17,396 nt of DNA from Desulfobacterales bacterium (GCA_020345785.1 CP070771.1:5697659-5715054); one strand, 5' to 3'; counted from the first letter of the stretch, positions 8,094-15,052 are shown. Program-made: numbers and translations. The notes: a model not told the origin generated them from the letters alone.

Positions 8094-9554
8094 TTAAACT
8101 TTCCCAGCGATTGCCATACCCAGCTCATGGACATCCGTCCGGGCGCACTCTAAATCTTTGATTATGCGGCCGTTAAAGAAAACCAGGACACGGTCAGCCA
8201 CCATTAGAATTTCATCAATCTCTGAGGAGGAAAATACAATGCTGGTCATGCGGCGGCAATAATCTTGCAGCTGCTGCCAGACCCAGATAACCGATTCGAC
8301 ATCCAAACCCCTGGTAGGATTCTCGAGTAAGAGCAAAATCGGATTTTCCGGTAAAAAGGACAGCAACAGCCGCTGCTGGTTGCCGCCGGACAAGGCGTCA
8401 ACCCGGGAATCCGGCGTACCCTTAATTCGGAAAGTTTCGATGCGCTTTGCAGCCAATTTGCGCGCCTCCTGCCATTTCAAGAAAAAGGCATTGGGGCGAT
8501 GCTGAAGGGCAAAATGTTCGGTGATACTCATGCCGGTTATCAATCCTTCCTCCAGGCGGGAAGCCGGCATAAAGGTCGCCCCGCGCCGCCTGAAGGTGTG
8601 ATGATCCTGTTTGCCCATGGTGTGCCCCGCAAGCTGGATCGAGCCCGAGGTTGCCTGTTGCAAGCCGCCGGCAATGCGCAGAAACACCCCCTGCCCGCTT
8701 CCTTCCAGGCCCGCCAGCCCGACAATCTCTCCCTGCCGGATGACGACGCTGCAGTCTTCTAATCCGCTTCGTCCGCCGGTACCGACCACATTTCTCATCA
8801 CCAGCACCTCACTGCCGGGCGTCAGGGCGATTCGTCCCGGCGGAACCGGCGGGGCACCGAACATCATCTTCAACAGTCGGTTCGCATCGAACGGTTGATC
8901 CATATCGCCGGTCACCTTGCCCTGACGCAGCACGGTCACCTCATCACAAAGGGTTTCGACATCCTCCAGCTTGTGAGATACAAGGATGACACTTTTTCCC
9001 TCAGTCGCCAATTTCTTTAGAGAATCAAAAAGGATGGTCTTTTGGGTGCTGGATATACCCGTGGTCGGTTCATCCAAAATGAGCACCTGAATTCCTAAGG
9101 CCAGCAATCTCAACAGTTCAAGTTGCTGTCTCTCACCGATGGTGAGGATTTTTACCGGTGCATCGGGATTAAGGGCAAAGTTGAGAGAATCGGCAAGCAT
9201 AATAAACTGTTTTCGAATGGTCATTTTATGCTCAGATATCCCCTCGGTCTGCCCCATCATAAAATTATCCAGCACAGATAAAAGAGGAAAATCAAGCGGG
9301 TCCTGATATAACATCCCGATGCCGAGTTGGGCCGCGTGGGCGGGATCGCGGTAATTGACCGTCTTTCCGTCAATTAGTATCGAACCATCGGTTTTCTGGC
9401 TGAAACCGGCTAAAATCTTCATCAAGGTGCTTTTACCGGCTCCGTTTTCACCCAGAATACCGTGGATACGGCCAGGGCTAATCTTTAGGCTGACCCCGCT
9501 GTTGGCTTTCACCGGTCCGTAATGCTTGTGAATGTCTTGCAGCTCAATACGCAT
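8094..9554 (-). CDS. ABC transporter ATP-binding protein, two nucleotide-binding domains (BMP/sugar type)
   Basis: The 486-aa protein holds two fused ATPase domains, as in ribose and nucleoside importers. Domain 1 is complete: Walker A GENGAGKST (35-43), signature-like LTIGERQQ (137-144), Walker B with catalytic Glu LILDEP (158-163) and switch His in LVSHK. Domain 2 has a good signature LSGGNQQ (388-394), but its Walker A is degenerate (GLEGSGQG, no lysine) and the Walker B is LLLLENPTRGLD with Asn where the catalytic Glu would be. This asymmetry, one hydrolytic and one degenerate half, is normal for the family. The ATG at 9554 gives a usual N-terminus (MRIELQDIHKHYG); a GTG at 9569 is an alternative. 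It follows the binding-protein gene across a 172-base gap containing hairpins. Confidence 0.93.
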   Translation of the reverse strand: MRIELQDIHKHYGPVKANSGVSLKISPGRIHGILGENGAGKSTLMKILAGFSQKTDGSILIDGKTVNYRDPAHAAQLGIGMLYQDPLDFPLLSVLDNFMMGQTEGISEHKMTIRKQFIMLADSLNFALNPDAPVKILTIGERQQLELLRLLALGIQVLILDEPTTGISSTQKTILFDSLKKLATEGKSVILVSHKLEDVETLCDEVTVLRQGKVTGDMDQPFDANRLLKMMFGAPPVPPGRIALTPGSEVLVMRNVVGTGGRSGLEDCSVVIRQGEIVGLAGLEGSGQGVFLRIAGGLQQATSGSIQLAGHTMGKQDHHTFRRRGATFMPASRLEEGLITGMSITEHFALQHRPNAFFLKWQEARKLAAKRIETFRIKGTPDSRVDALSGGNQQRLLLSFLPENPILLLLENPTRGLDVESVIWVWQQLQDYCRRMTSIVFSSSEIDEILMVADRVLVFFNGRIIKDLECARTDVHELGMAIAGKV

Positions 9555-9630
9555 GACAGAAGTTGGCACCTCTACGCAGATAACATCGTGAAAAATAAAT
9601 TGCCAGAACTACAGAATATAATGAAAAATG

Positions 9631-9666
9631 CAAAGTGCAGAAGGCGGTTCCCCCCTCTGCACTTTG
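9631..9666 (-). terminator. Intercistronic stem-loop after the binding-protein gene
   Basis: CAAAGTGCAGA (9631-9641) and TCTGCACTTTG (9656-9666) form a perfect 11-bp stem with a 14-base loop. On the minus strand the stem is followed by CATTTTTC, a short U-tract. It sits between the binding-protein and ATPase genes, so it probably terminates part of the transcripts or protects the 3' end of the upstream message, raising binding-protein output over the membrane components. Confidence 0.65.
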
Positions 9667-9690
9667 ATAAGGCCGATAATCACGCGCCTC

Positions 9691-9708
9691 GGTTATATGG
9701 AGATAACC
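9691..9708 (-). other. Second small hairpin upstream of the intercistronic stem-loop
   Basis: GGTTAT-ATGGAG-ATAACC makes a perfect 6-bp stem with a 6-base loop, 18 bases after the binding-protein stop codon. No U-tract follows, so it may act with the larger hairpin in message stability. Confidence 0.4.
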
Positions 9709-9726
9709 CTTAGTAAAACATGGTGG

Positions 9727-10917
9727 CTATTTGGCGCTGCTTTGCCCGTCCATTCCCTCCAGAAGTTGCCCCATGTACCAGATCTGCTTATCGTCCGCGA
9801 CCTCATCGCCCCTCACAAATGCAGTGCCGTCCTGATATTTCAAAGGACCCTTAAACAGATTGACTTTCCCCGAGCCGAGATCTTGGATAAATCCATCCAG
9901 CGCCTTTTTGGCAGACGCCGACAATGCCGCACCGGCCACAAACCCCACTGCACTGGTGTCCGGATTGTTAATGTCCTTCCAGTCAGGCCCCACCCACTCC
10001 CATTCGGATTTCCAGTTTCCCGCCATGGAAGCTTTGACATACCTGACATACGCCGGCCCCCAATTAAAGTAAGGGACTCCGAGGCAGACTTCGGATGCAC
10101 CCTCACAGGCACCGATATAGTCGTAAGGGATAGCCCAGACATCTTTGCCTTCCTGTTTCTTCTGGCGAGCCACCACCACAGCCTCCGTCGTGTCAATTCC
10201 CGATATCACCACATCAAAGCCGGTATTGAAAAAGTTTTGAGCAACTTGGGTAGGATCAGCGGTCACCCCCGGGATATTAAACCAGAATCCAATCCATGTT
10301 ACCTGAAATTTCAAATCCCTGACAGGCTTTTTAAGCACGTTTTCCCATGCATATTTGGCGCCAAGATAAGCAGAAGCCGCCAGGCGGCGGGTTTCTTCAT
10401 TGATCAGGGGCCCCAGATAGCCTATTTTTCCGGTTTGGGTTGTCATTGCGGCTGCAAAGCCGGCCATCATTTTACCATATTCCATCTTTCCCATCAGATT
10501 GCTGAGATTTTTGGGTGCCTTTCCGGTAAGAACGTCATCGCCGGATATATGAATGAAATGGACCTCAGGGTGAATTAAAGCAGCTTCACGGGTGCCATCT
10601 TTCATATCATCCGAGTTGGCGATAATAAGCTGCGCCCCTTTTTCGACCATGTCATCGACCAACTGCGGGATCGTCACGCCGGGACGGTCGGCCGGATTCA
10701 CTTTGTCGATATAGATCATCTTTGTATCGGGCACATTTTTTTCGACGTATTGGCCCGCCTCGAAATGCGCTTGGCTCCATCCATGATCATTGTAAGGCCC
10801 GACGAGCAAGAGACCGAATATCCTCTGATTTTCGGCTGCGGTCACAGGCCCTGAGGCCGTCAATGAGACGGTTAAAAAAATGGCCACCCCCAATCCCGTA
10901 ATAATTTTTTTAACCAT
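9727..10917 (-). CDS. BMP-family ABC transporter substrate-binding protein
   Basis: A 396-aa periplasmic binding protein of the BMP/PnrA-like family. The N-terminus MVKKIITGLGVAIFLTVSL is a positively charged, hydrophobic signal peptide. It is followed by small residues (VTAAEN) suited to signal peptidase I, with no lipobox cysteine, so a soluble periplasmic protein is expected. GPYNDHGWSQAHFEAGQY near the start of the mature chain corresponds to the family's 'GdxxDxgWnxxh' ligand-site region. Known relatives bind nucleosides and some bind other ligands, so nucleoside import is likely but not shown. The ATG at 10917 was chosen because AAGGAGGA lies six bases upstream; the in-frame ATG at 10938 would put that ribosome site inside the gene. 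It is the first gene of the importer operon, with the ATPase and two permeases downstream. Confidence 0.93.
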   Translation of the reverse strand: MVKKIITGLGVAIFLTVSLTASGPVTAAENQRIFGLLLVGPYNDHGWSQAHFEAGQYVEKNVPDTKMIYIDKVNPADRPGVTIPQLVDDMVEKGAQLIIANSDDMKDGTREAALIHPEVHFIHISGDDVLTGKAPKNLSNLMGKMEYGKMMAGFAAAMTTQTGKIGYLGPLINEETRRLAASAYLGAKYAWENVLKKPVRDLKFQVTWIGFWFNIPGVTADPTQVAQNFFNTGFDVVISGIDTTEAVVVARQKKQEGKDVWAIPYDYIGACEGASEVCLGVPYFNWGPAYVRYVKASMAGNWKSEWEWVGPDWKDINNPDTSAVGFVAGAALSASAKKALDGFIQDLGSGKVNLFKGPLKYQDGTAFVRGDEVADDKQIWYMGQLLEGMDGQSSAK

Positions 10918-10923
10918 GAGAAA

Positions 10924-10931
10924 TCCTCCTT
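10924..10931 (-). promoter_or_regulatory. Strong Shine-Dalgarno site fixing the binding-protein start
   Basis: AAGGAGGA on the minus strand ends six bases before the ATG at 10917. It decides the start against the in-frame ATG 21 bases further upstream and suggests high translation, as usual for a periplasmic binding protein. Confidence 0.8.
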
Positions 10932-10994
10932 CGTTCATTATTTAAGGCCACACTTGCAACGACACAAATAAAATTGGTTTTTAAAGAGAACTTT

Positions 10995-11023
10995 TATATA
11001 AGCAAAACTAAGCAGCGGGTCAA
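10995..11023 (-). promoter_or_regulatory. Sigma70-type promoter of the BMP importer operon
   Basis: On the minus strand TTGACC (11018-11023), a 17-base spacer and TATATA (10995-11000) give a near-consensus promoter. Transcription would begin near 10988, leaving a leader of about 70 bases before the binding-protein start. No other promoter of similar quality was seen for this operon. Confidence 0.7.
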
Positions 11024-11042
11024 GCAAGAAGACGCCGCATTT

Positions 11043-11059
11043 AACAAACCTTGTTTGTT
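11043..11059. promoter_or_regulatory. Inverted repeat, candidate regulator site upstream of the importer promoter
   Basis: AACAAAC-CTT-GTTTGTT is a perfect 7-bp inverted repeat with a 3-base centre. Its centre is about 63 bases upstream of the predicted importer transcription start, where activators often bind. It matches no consensus I can name (not CRP or FNR). Confidence 0.4.
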
Positions 11060-11095
11060 CTTTTCATCGCTTTCTAAATGACAGCCGCTCAAGGA

Positions 11096-11111
11096 TGGTA
11101 CACTTGATGCT
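11096..11111 (+). promoter_or_regulatory. Possible sigma54-type promoter toward the decarboxylase genes
   Basis: TGGTAC and TGCT are arranged as GG-N10-GC, the hallmark spacing of sigma54 promoters, with about nine of twelve informative positions matching TGGCACG-N4-TTGCW. The leader to the gene at 11397 would be about 275 bases, which is long, so this could be chance. Confidence 0.25.
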
Positions 11112-11384
11112 GACGAAATCTTAAAGGCGAGAAAAACGCTAAACTCGCATGCAAGGATTTTTTGCTGCCATAAGACCCGCAAAGTAAACTAAATTCATTT
11201 TCAGAAGGGCATTGATTAGAAGAAAGTATTGACTTTTTTAAATAATTGTGGTCAAAAGGCGTTTTTAATTTTTGGGTTCGGTTGAATGATTTTCTGTTAA
11301 TAATAACCAAGGACGGATTACGTAAAAGACCGGTTTTTCATGCCGGGCATTATCTGCTACCGGCAAACTGGAAACCCGTATATA

Positions 11385-11390
11385 GGGAGG
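11385..11390 (+). promoter_or_regulatory. Shine-Dalgarno site deciding a GTG start
   Basis: GGGAGG lies six bases before the GTG at 11397. It favours this GTG over the in-frame ATG at 11340, which has no comparable site. Confidence 0.7.
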
Positions 11391-11396
11391 CATGCA

Positions 11397-11816
11397 GTGT
11401 ATGGTTTTGACAATATAACCGCCAACAACGGATGGGCAATGGCTCTTGTTGGCGCTGCGATTGTGTTTTCGGGTTTGGTGGTGCTGTCGTTTGTGATTTC
11501 ACAGATCCATAAGATTTTAAATTTATGGGACAAAAGAGATGAATTGTTGACCCGGCCCAAGGAAAAGTTCCGCCCGGATGGGGCGCAAACCGTGGCAGGT
11601 CCCGTCTATCGGGAACGTCGCCTTCCGACCGTAGATGAGCTGGTCAGTATTTACCGGCCTTTGGTGGAGCAGCTCAAGGAGCCATTTGATCTGGTTCAAC
11701 TATACGAGATATCATATAAAATGGATCTGCCGCACCCAAATTTATCGATAAATAAACTGCGTGAAGCCAATATCCTGGTTGCACAGGGGGACGGCAGATT
11801 CACCTGGAGTAAATAA
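11397..11816 (+). CDS. OadG-like gamma subunit of a sodium-translocating decarboxylase
   Basis: With the GTG start the product is 139 aa. The N-terminus NGWAMALVGAAIVFSGLVVL (11-30, extending to about residue 36) is a single membrane helix in the pattern typical of OadG/Na+-pump decarboxylase gamma subunits (PF04277), which anchor the carboxyltransferase to the membrane beta subunit. A charged linker follows (DKRDELLTRPKEKFRP). The remainder (about residues 70-139) is not the usual short Pro/Ala-rich tail. It reads as a compact helical domain with PTVDELVSIYRPLVEQL and FDLVQLYEISYKM, ending INKLREANILVAQGDGRFTW, which looks winged-helix-like by pattern only. The beta subunit gene begins 37 bases downstream. 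The gamma assignment rests on the helix pattern and this neighbour. Confidence 0.72.
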   Translation: MYGFDNITANNGWAMALVGAAIVFSGLVVLSFVISQIHKILNLWDKRDELLTRPKEKFRPDGAQTVAGPVYRERRLPTVDELVSIYRPLVEQLKEPFDLVQLYEISYKMDLPHPNLSINKLREANILVAQGDGRFTWSK

Positions 11817-11853
11817 TAACGAAGACACCTGACATTCACTAAAGGTTATCATC

Positions 11854-12981
11854 ATGTTCGATCTTTTAACTACGTTTCTATCAAATACCGGTTATTTTCT
11901 TGCAGATTATCGCCACATCATCATGCTTATCGTGGGCTGCGTCTTTTTATATCTTGGGACAGCTAAAAAATTCGAGCCTCTACTGCTGGTTCCCATCGGC
12001 TTCGGTATTTTAGTGGGCAATATTCCTTTTTTTAAAGGATTTGGAATAGGAATATACGAACCCAACAGCGTTTTGCATTATCTTTACTTTGGCGTTACTA
12101 CCGGTGTTTACCCCTCTATTGTCTTTCTGGGTTTGGGGGCCATGACCGACTTTTCTTCCCTGCTGGCGCAACCCAAATTAATGCTGCTGGGAGCTGCGGC
12201 CCAGATGGGAATCTATTTTACCCTGCTGGGCGCCCTGTTCATGGGGTTTCTTCCCAAGGAGGCGGCTTCCATCGCAATTATTGGCGGCGCCGACGGACCG
12301 ACATCCATATTTTTAACAGCCAAGCTGGCCCCTCATCTTATCGGACCCATTGCAATCGCCGCCTACTCGTACATGGCCCTGATCCCCGTTATCCAGCCGC
12401 CGATCATGAAATTACTGACAACCAAACAGGAACGACGCATCAGAATGCCGGAACCACGTGAAGTATCTAAAAAAGAAAAATTGATATTTCCCATAGCCGG
12501 TGTTTTGCTCTGCTGCTTTCTGGCACCAACCGCCCTGCCGCTGCTGGGCATGTTGTTTTTAGGAAACTTTTTAAAGGAATGTGGCGTCGTCGACCGACTG
12601 GCCAAAACCGCCCAGTCAGCCATCATTGATACCGCCACCATATTCCTGGGATTTACGGTCGGCTGCAGCACACAGGCAGATGTGTTCCTAACCCCTAAAT
12701 CCCTCGGAATATTCTTTCTGGGATCGATCGCATTTTCGATCGCCACTGCCTCCGGTGTGATCTTTGGCAAAATCATGAACCTTTTTCTCAAAGAAAAGAT
12801 CAACCCGCTGCTGGGAGCAGCCGGCGTTTCGGCGGTACCCGGCTCGGCCCGGGAAGTTCACCTAATGGGTTTGAAATCGGATCCGAACAACTTTTTGCTG
12901 ATGCACGGCATGGCCTGCAACTCTTCAGGCGTTATCGGTTCTGCCATTTGTGCAGGAATTTTGTGGAGCTTTTTCATCTAA
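11854..12981 (+). CDS. Sodium ion-translocating decarboxylase, beta subunit
   Basis: A 375-aa polytopic membrane protein of the OadB/GcdB/MmdB family, which couples decarboxylation of carboxybiotin to Na+ export. GLGAMTDF (93-100) and GGADGPTSIFLTAKLAPHL (144-162) are diagnostic. Asp147 corresponds to the essential Asp203 of Klebsiella OadB. AAYSYMALIPVIQPPIM (169-185) is the next conserved helix. The C-terminal pair of signatures is present but divergent: AVPGSAREVH (327-336) where relatives usually read AVPMAARVV, and GMACNSSGVIGSA (352-364) where they read AMGPNVAGVIGSA, keeping the Asn. AAAGG upstream supports the ATG at 11854. No carboxyltransferase or biotin-carrier gene lies nearby, so the substrate (oxaloacetate, methylmalonyl-CoA, glutaconyl-CoA, malonate or other) cannot be assigned. 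Confidence 0.92.
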   Translation: MFDLLTTFLSNTGYFLADYRHIIMLIVGCVFLYLGTAKKFEPLLLVPIGFGILVGNIPFFKGFGIGIYEPNSVLHYLYFGVTTGVYPSIVFLGLGAMTDFSSLLAQPKLMLLGAAAQMGIYFTLLGALFMGFLPKEAASIAIIGGADGPTSIFLTAKLAPHLIGPIAIAAYSYMALIPVIQPPIMKLLTTKQERRIRMPEPREVSKKEKLIFPIAGVLLCCFLAPTALPLLGMLFLGNFLKECGVVDRLAKTAQSAIIDTATIFLGFTVGCSTQADVFLTPKSLGIFFLGSIAFSIATASGVIFGKIMNLFLKEKINPLLGAAGVSAVPGSAREVHLMGLKSDPNNFLLMHGMACNSSGVIGSAICAGILWSFFI

Positions 12982-13273
12982 TTAATCCCCCCCCACCTAT
13001 CTGCTTGAGGGTTTTAAATTCTTTTTTGAATAAGAAGCAGGTCGTTGATTATTGAAGGACCGGCGGATTAATTAATTATTTACTTTTTTGACCGGAGATG
13101 ATTAGATAACTCCGAGCGTGTTCGGGACCAAACCGTCCGGTCGCGTCAACGGAATTGAAGCAATGTTCGGTCCGGTTAGATTATCGGGCTCATCGTCATC
13201 TTGCCGACCTAATTATAGCCGCAAAATTTTGACCGCCACTGGAACTTATTCCATCCCATCAAAGGAGGTCATT
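12982..13273 (+). other. 292-base intergenic stretch, no gene seen
   Basis: It begins with an eight-C run and continues AT-rich (repeated TTAATTAAT near 13068-13080). From about 13091 it holds several short GC-rich pairings, including CGGAG (13093-13097) with CTCCG and GGAC with GTCC, plus a TGTTCGG motif at 13119 and again at 13164. The frame of the next gene is open back to 13118, but that extension looks random. No promoter or riboswitch could be defended. Confidence 0.4.
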
Positions 13274-13576
13274 ATGAACGCCAAAATCTTGATCAAACGA
13301 AAATTCGTCAAAGGAAAAAAGAAAGAAATCATAGCGTTGCTAAAGGAGTTGCGAGCCGGGGCGCTCAACCAGCCCGGATATATCTCCGGGCAAACGCTGG
13401 CATCATACGATGAGCCTCAGACACTGCTGGTGATCGGCACCTGGCAGGATATGCAAAGCTGGCACAAATGGCAGGAAAACGACACCCGAAAAACCCTGGA
13501 AAAGATGTTGGAGACCTATCAGGAGGGTCCCGCGGAGTATCAGGAATATATATTGGGAGGCTTTGTTGAAGAATAA
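13274..13576 (+). CDS. Antibiotic-biosynthesis-monooxygenase (ABM) domain protein
   Basis: A 100-aa single-domain protein of the ABM/dimeric alpha-beta barrel superfamily. It starts MNAKILIKRKFVKGKKKEI (first strand and helix), then LNQPGYISGQTLASYDEPQTLLVIGTW (strands), then MQSWHKWQENDTRKTLEKML (helix) and a last strand EYQEYILGGF. Such proteins act as homodimers. Relatives include quinol monooxygenases (YgiN), haem-degrading enzymes and proteins of unknown role, and I cannot choose among them; the anaerobic-looking context argues against an oxygenase. The ATG at 13274 is preceded by a near-perfect AAAGGAGGTC. The 292-base gap to the decarboxylase beta gene suggests its own transcription unit. 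Confidence 0.82.
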   Translation: MNAKILIKRKFVKGKKKEIIALLKELRAGALNQPGYISGQTLASYDEPQTLLVIGTWQDMQSWHKWQENDTRKTLEKMLETYQEGPAEYQEYILGGFVEE

Positions 13577-13746
13577 TTGAATCTAAAGTAATTTTCAAAG
13601 CTTACTGGTGTTTTTATTAGCAATATCCTCTTTAAAAAACCTGCTGAGATGATGGAACAGCGGAATAGTGGACGGCGGGGTAGAAAAGCGGGACGGTGTC
13701 TGTCTATTCTTAAATATTTCCACCAGCCAAATCCCGAATTCGAACC

Positions 13747-14094
13747 TCACCGGTGCCCTTCCTTTTTCAGAAGATCCTGGTGCCAACAAACAAATTCATA
13801 CATACCGACAAAGCGGTCATCTTCATTAACAATCCCCAGGGCCATTTCTAGAACCCCTCTTCCGTACGCATTGCTGTAACTCTCTGAACCACGGGACTGC
13901 AGAAACTCCCTCACCAGCATCTGTGTTGTGCGCTTCGTTTTATCCTTGCGGATATCGATTGGGTCTTTCGGCTCCTCGAATGGATCCCATTTATCATAAC
14001 CTTTCTTAAGGATATGTTTCTGCCGTCGCGGCGACATACTGTCAAACACCGCTTTTTTTCTTTCTTCGGCCTCTTGTGCAGAAAACTCACTCAT
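13747..14094 (-). CDS. Conserved-looking hypothetical protein, 115 aa, coupled to the YkgJ-family gene
   Basis: I do not recognise a family. The protein is soluble and charged. The N-terminal third (MSEFSAQEAEERKKAVFDSM) is predicted helical. A basic stretch SPRRQKHILKKGYDKWDPF leads into a Pro/Asp-rich segment (EEPKDPIDIR) and then a helical C-terminal half (MLVREFLQS, YGRGVLEMALGIV) ending DRFVGMYEFVCWHQDLLKKEG. It has a single Cys and no signal peptide or membrane segment. Its ATG overlaps the stop codon of the upstream gene as ATGA, and AAGGA lies eight bases upstream, so it is translationally coupled to the cysteine-cluster protein and probably works with it. It is transcribed toward the convergent ABM gene, with a 170-base gap holding no clear terminator. 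Confidence 0.75.
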   Translation of the reverse strand: MSEFSAQEAEERKKAVFDSMSPRRQKHILKKGYDKWDPFEEPKDPIDIRKDKTKRTTQMLVREFLQSRGSESYSNAYGRGVLEMALGIVNEDDRFVGMYEFVCWHQDLLKKEGHR

Positions 14095-14783
14095 TTTTTT
14101 GTCCTTGACCGGCGTTTGCGCGGCACCCTCTCTTGCGGTTCGTCAGCAATGCCGAGATATACTTCATCAAAATCCATTATCACCGCCGATGATAGCGGCA
14201 CGAGCAAATCCGCCAGTTTGATGTTTTTTGATTTGATATCTCGCAACAATTCGGCTGAAATCTCTTGCAGTTTGCTGTTAACGGCGTCCAAGTTAACCGT
14301 TGGATATGGCTGCCCCGGTTCGAAACCCGACTTGCCGCAGGTGTGTCCGGCTCCGCCAATAGCCGTTGGAATGCCGTAAAAGCGGCAAGTTAGCGGTCGA
14401 TATTCATAAAGCTCGCAGAGATCATTGTCATTTAAAAGTGGGCATCGTACGCGTTCGAAAGCCATTTCTGCCAATATTTCGCCCTCATTTTTACCGGATT
14501 GGAGATCCCGGTATGCCTTGCGCTTGATTTTGTAAAGTCGACGATCCGCCCGGTTGGCTTTTTCAACAACTTCGACCTTGTGCGAGCCTTTGAATTCCTC
14601 ATGGAAACGATGATGAAGATAGAGCGCTTCAATCAAGGTCAAGTCAAAAAGAGCGAAACAGCAATCCGCGCATTTTTCCTCACACTTCACGCACTCGCCG
14701 TGGGCCTCCTTGACCCGGTCAAATGCCGCATCAGCTGTTGCCACCAGTGCTTCGTATTTTTTAAAATAAGGTGTCAAATCCAT
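14091..14783 (-). CDS. YkgJ-family cysteine cluster protein (putative metal-binding)
   Basis: The 230-aa product carries the cysteine pattern of the YkgJ/UPF0153 zinc- or iron-chelating family (PF03692). CVKCEEKCADCC spans residues 31-42 (Cys31, 34, 38, 41, 42). Then come CPLLNDNDLCELYEYRPLTCRFYG (Cys114, 123, 133) and Cys149 in GHTCGKSGF. The phrase 'CPLL...C.LYE.RPLTCR.YG' is the family signature. The bound metal and reaction are unknown for most members. The remainder is helical with a basic C-terminal tail (PRKRRSRTKK). The ATG at 14783 starts a natural-looking N-terminus and follows AAGGAG at a somewhat long spacing. The frame runs on to 14864, but that part overlaps a repeat-like sequence (GGTTCTGGGTTCAGGGTT) and is unlikely to be coding. 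Its stop overlaps the start of the 115-aa gene. Confidence 0.85.
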   Translation of the reverse strand: MDLTPYFKKYEALVATADAAFDRVKEAHGECVKCEEKCADCCFALFDLTLIEALYLHHRFHEEFKGSHKVEVVEKANRADRRLYKIKRKAYRDLQSGKNEGEILAEMAFERVRCPLLNDNDLCELYEYRPLTCRFYGIPTAIGGAGHTCGKSGFEPGQPYPTVNLDAVNSKLQEISAELLRDIKSKNIKLADLLVPLSSAVIMDFDEVYLGIADEPQERVPRKRRSRTKK

Positions 14784-14816
14784 ACTATTGGTGCATCTCC
14801 TTGGCTCTCGTTCAGA

Positions 14817-14836
14817 GGTTCTGGGTTCAGGGTTGA
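14817..14836 (-). repeat. Degenerate CCTGAAC-type repeat, left copy
   Basis: Read on the minus strand this contains AACCCTGAAC-CCA-GAACC, which corresponds to AACCCTGAAC-TTT-GAACC near 15060-15076 on the plus strand. The two copies are therefore inverted relative to each other and flank about 230 bases. Confidence 0.5.
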
Positions 14837-14888
14837 TGAATTCATGATGAGCCGGTTTCATCACGTTTTTAGGGTTTAGTTTTTGGTA

Positions 14889-15005
14889 TCAAATTTCTCC
14901 CTTCATTGCATGGAGACGTTTCAAAACCATCAGATTTAAGCCGGTCGATTCAGAAATGTTAAAATCGATCATAGACAACCCTGCTATGAGTAGTTGTTCA
15001 ACCAT
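14889..15005 (-). CDS. Possible 38-codon small ORF in the mnmE-ykgJ gap
   Basis: ATG at 15005 to TGA at 14889 encodes a 38-residue peptide beginning MVEQLLIAGLSMIDFNIS and ending MVLKRLHAMKGEI. The composition is protein-like, with alternating hydrophobic and charged residues. There is no convincing ribosome site, the upstream frame is open for only 14 more codons, and no family is recognised. It could be a real small protein, a remnant of a longer gene or chance. Confidence 0.22.
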   Translation of the reverse strand: MVEQLLIAGLSMIDFNISESTGLNLMVLKRLHAMKGEI

Positions 15006-15052
15006 AGTCGTTCGCTTTTTAGCGCCCGGTCGTCGGGTTCGTTAAACACTAA

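Noticed and set aside
8094..9554. Degenerate second ATPase site seen as a damaged gene
   Set aside because: Loss of the Walker A lysine and catalytic Glu in the second half is typical for this family of fused ATPases.
9628..10578. 316-codon open frame on the plus strand
   Set aside because: It is antisense to the BMP binding-protein gene, rich in His/Arg/Pro with no domain pattern; the minus-strand product is an unambiguous family member.
11089..11310. 73-codon minus-strand open frame in the divergent spacer
   Set aside because: Low-complexity Lys/Ser/Asn-rich translation without a ribosome site, lying in a region better explained as regulatory DNA.
12462..12477. A second parS-like CCACGTGAA core
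   Set aside because: Only the central bases match; the flanks do not, and it lies inside the decarboxylase beta coding sequence.
13118..13273. Longer N-terminus for the ABM-domain protein
   Set aside because: The near-perfect ribosome site sits just before the ATG at 13274, and the extension has no domain character.
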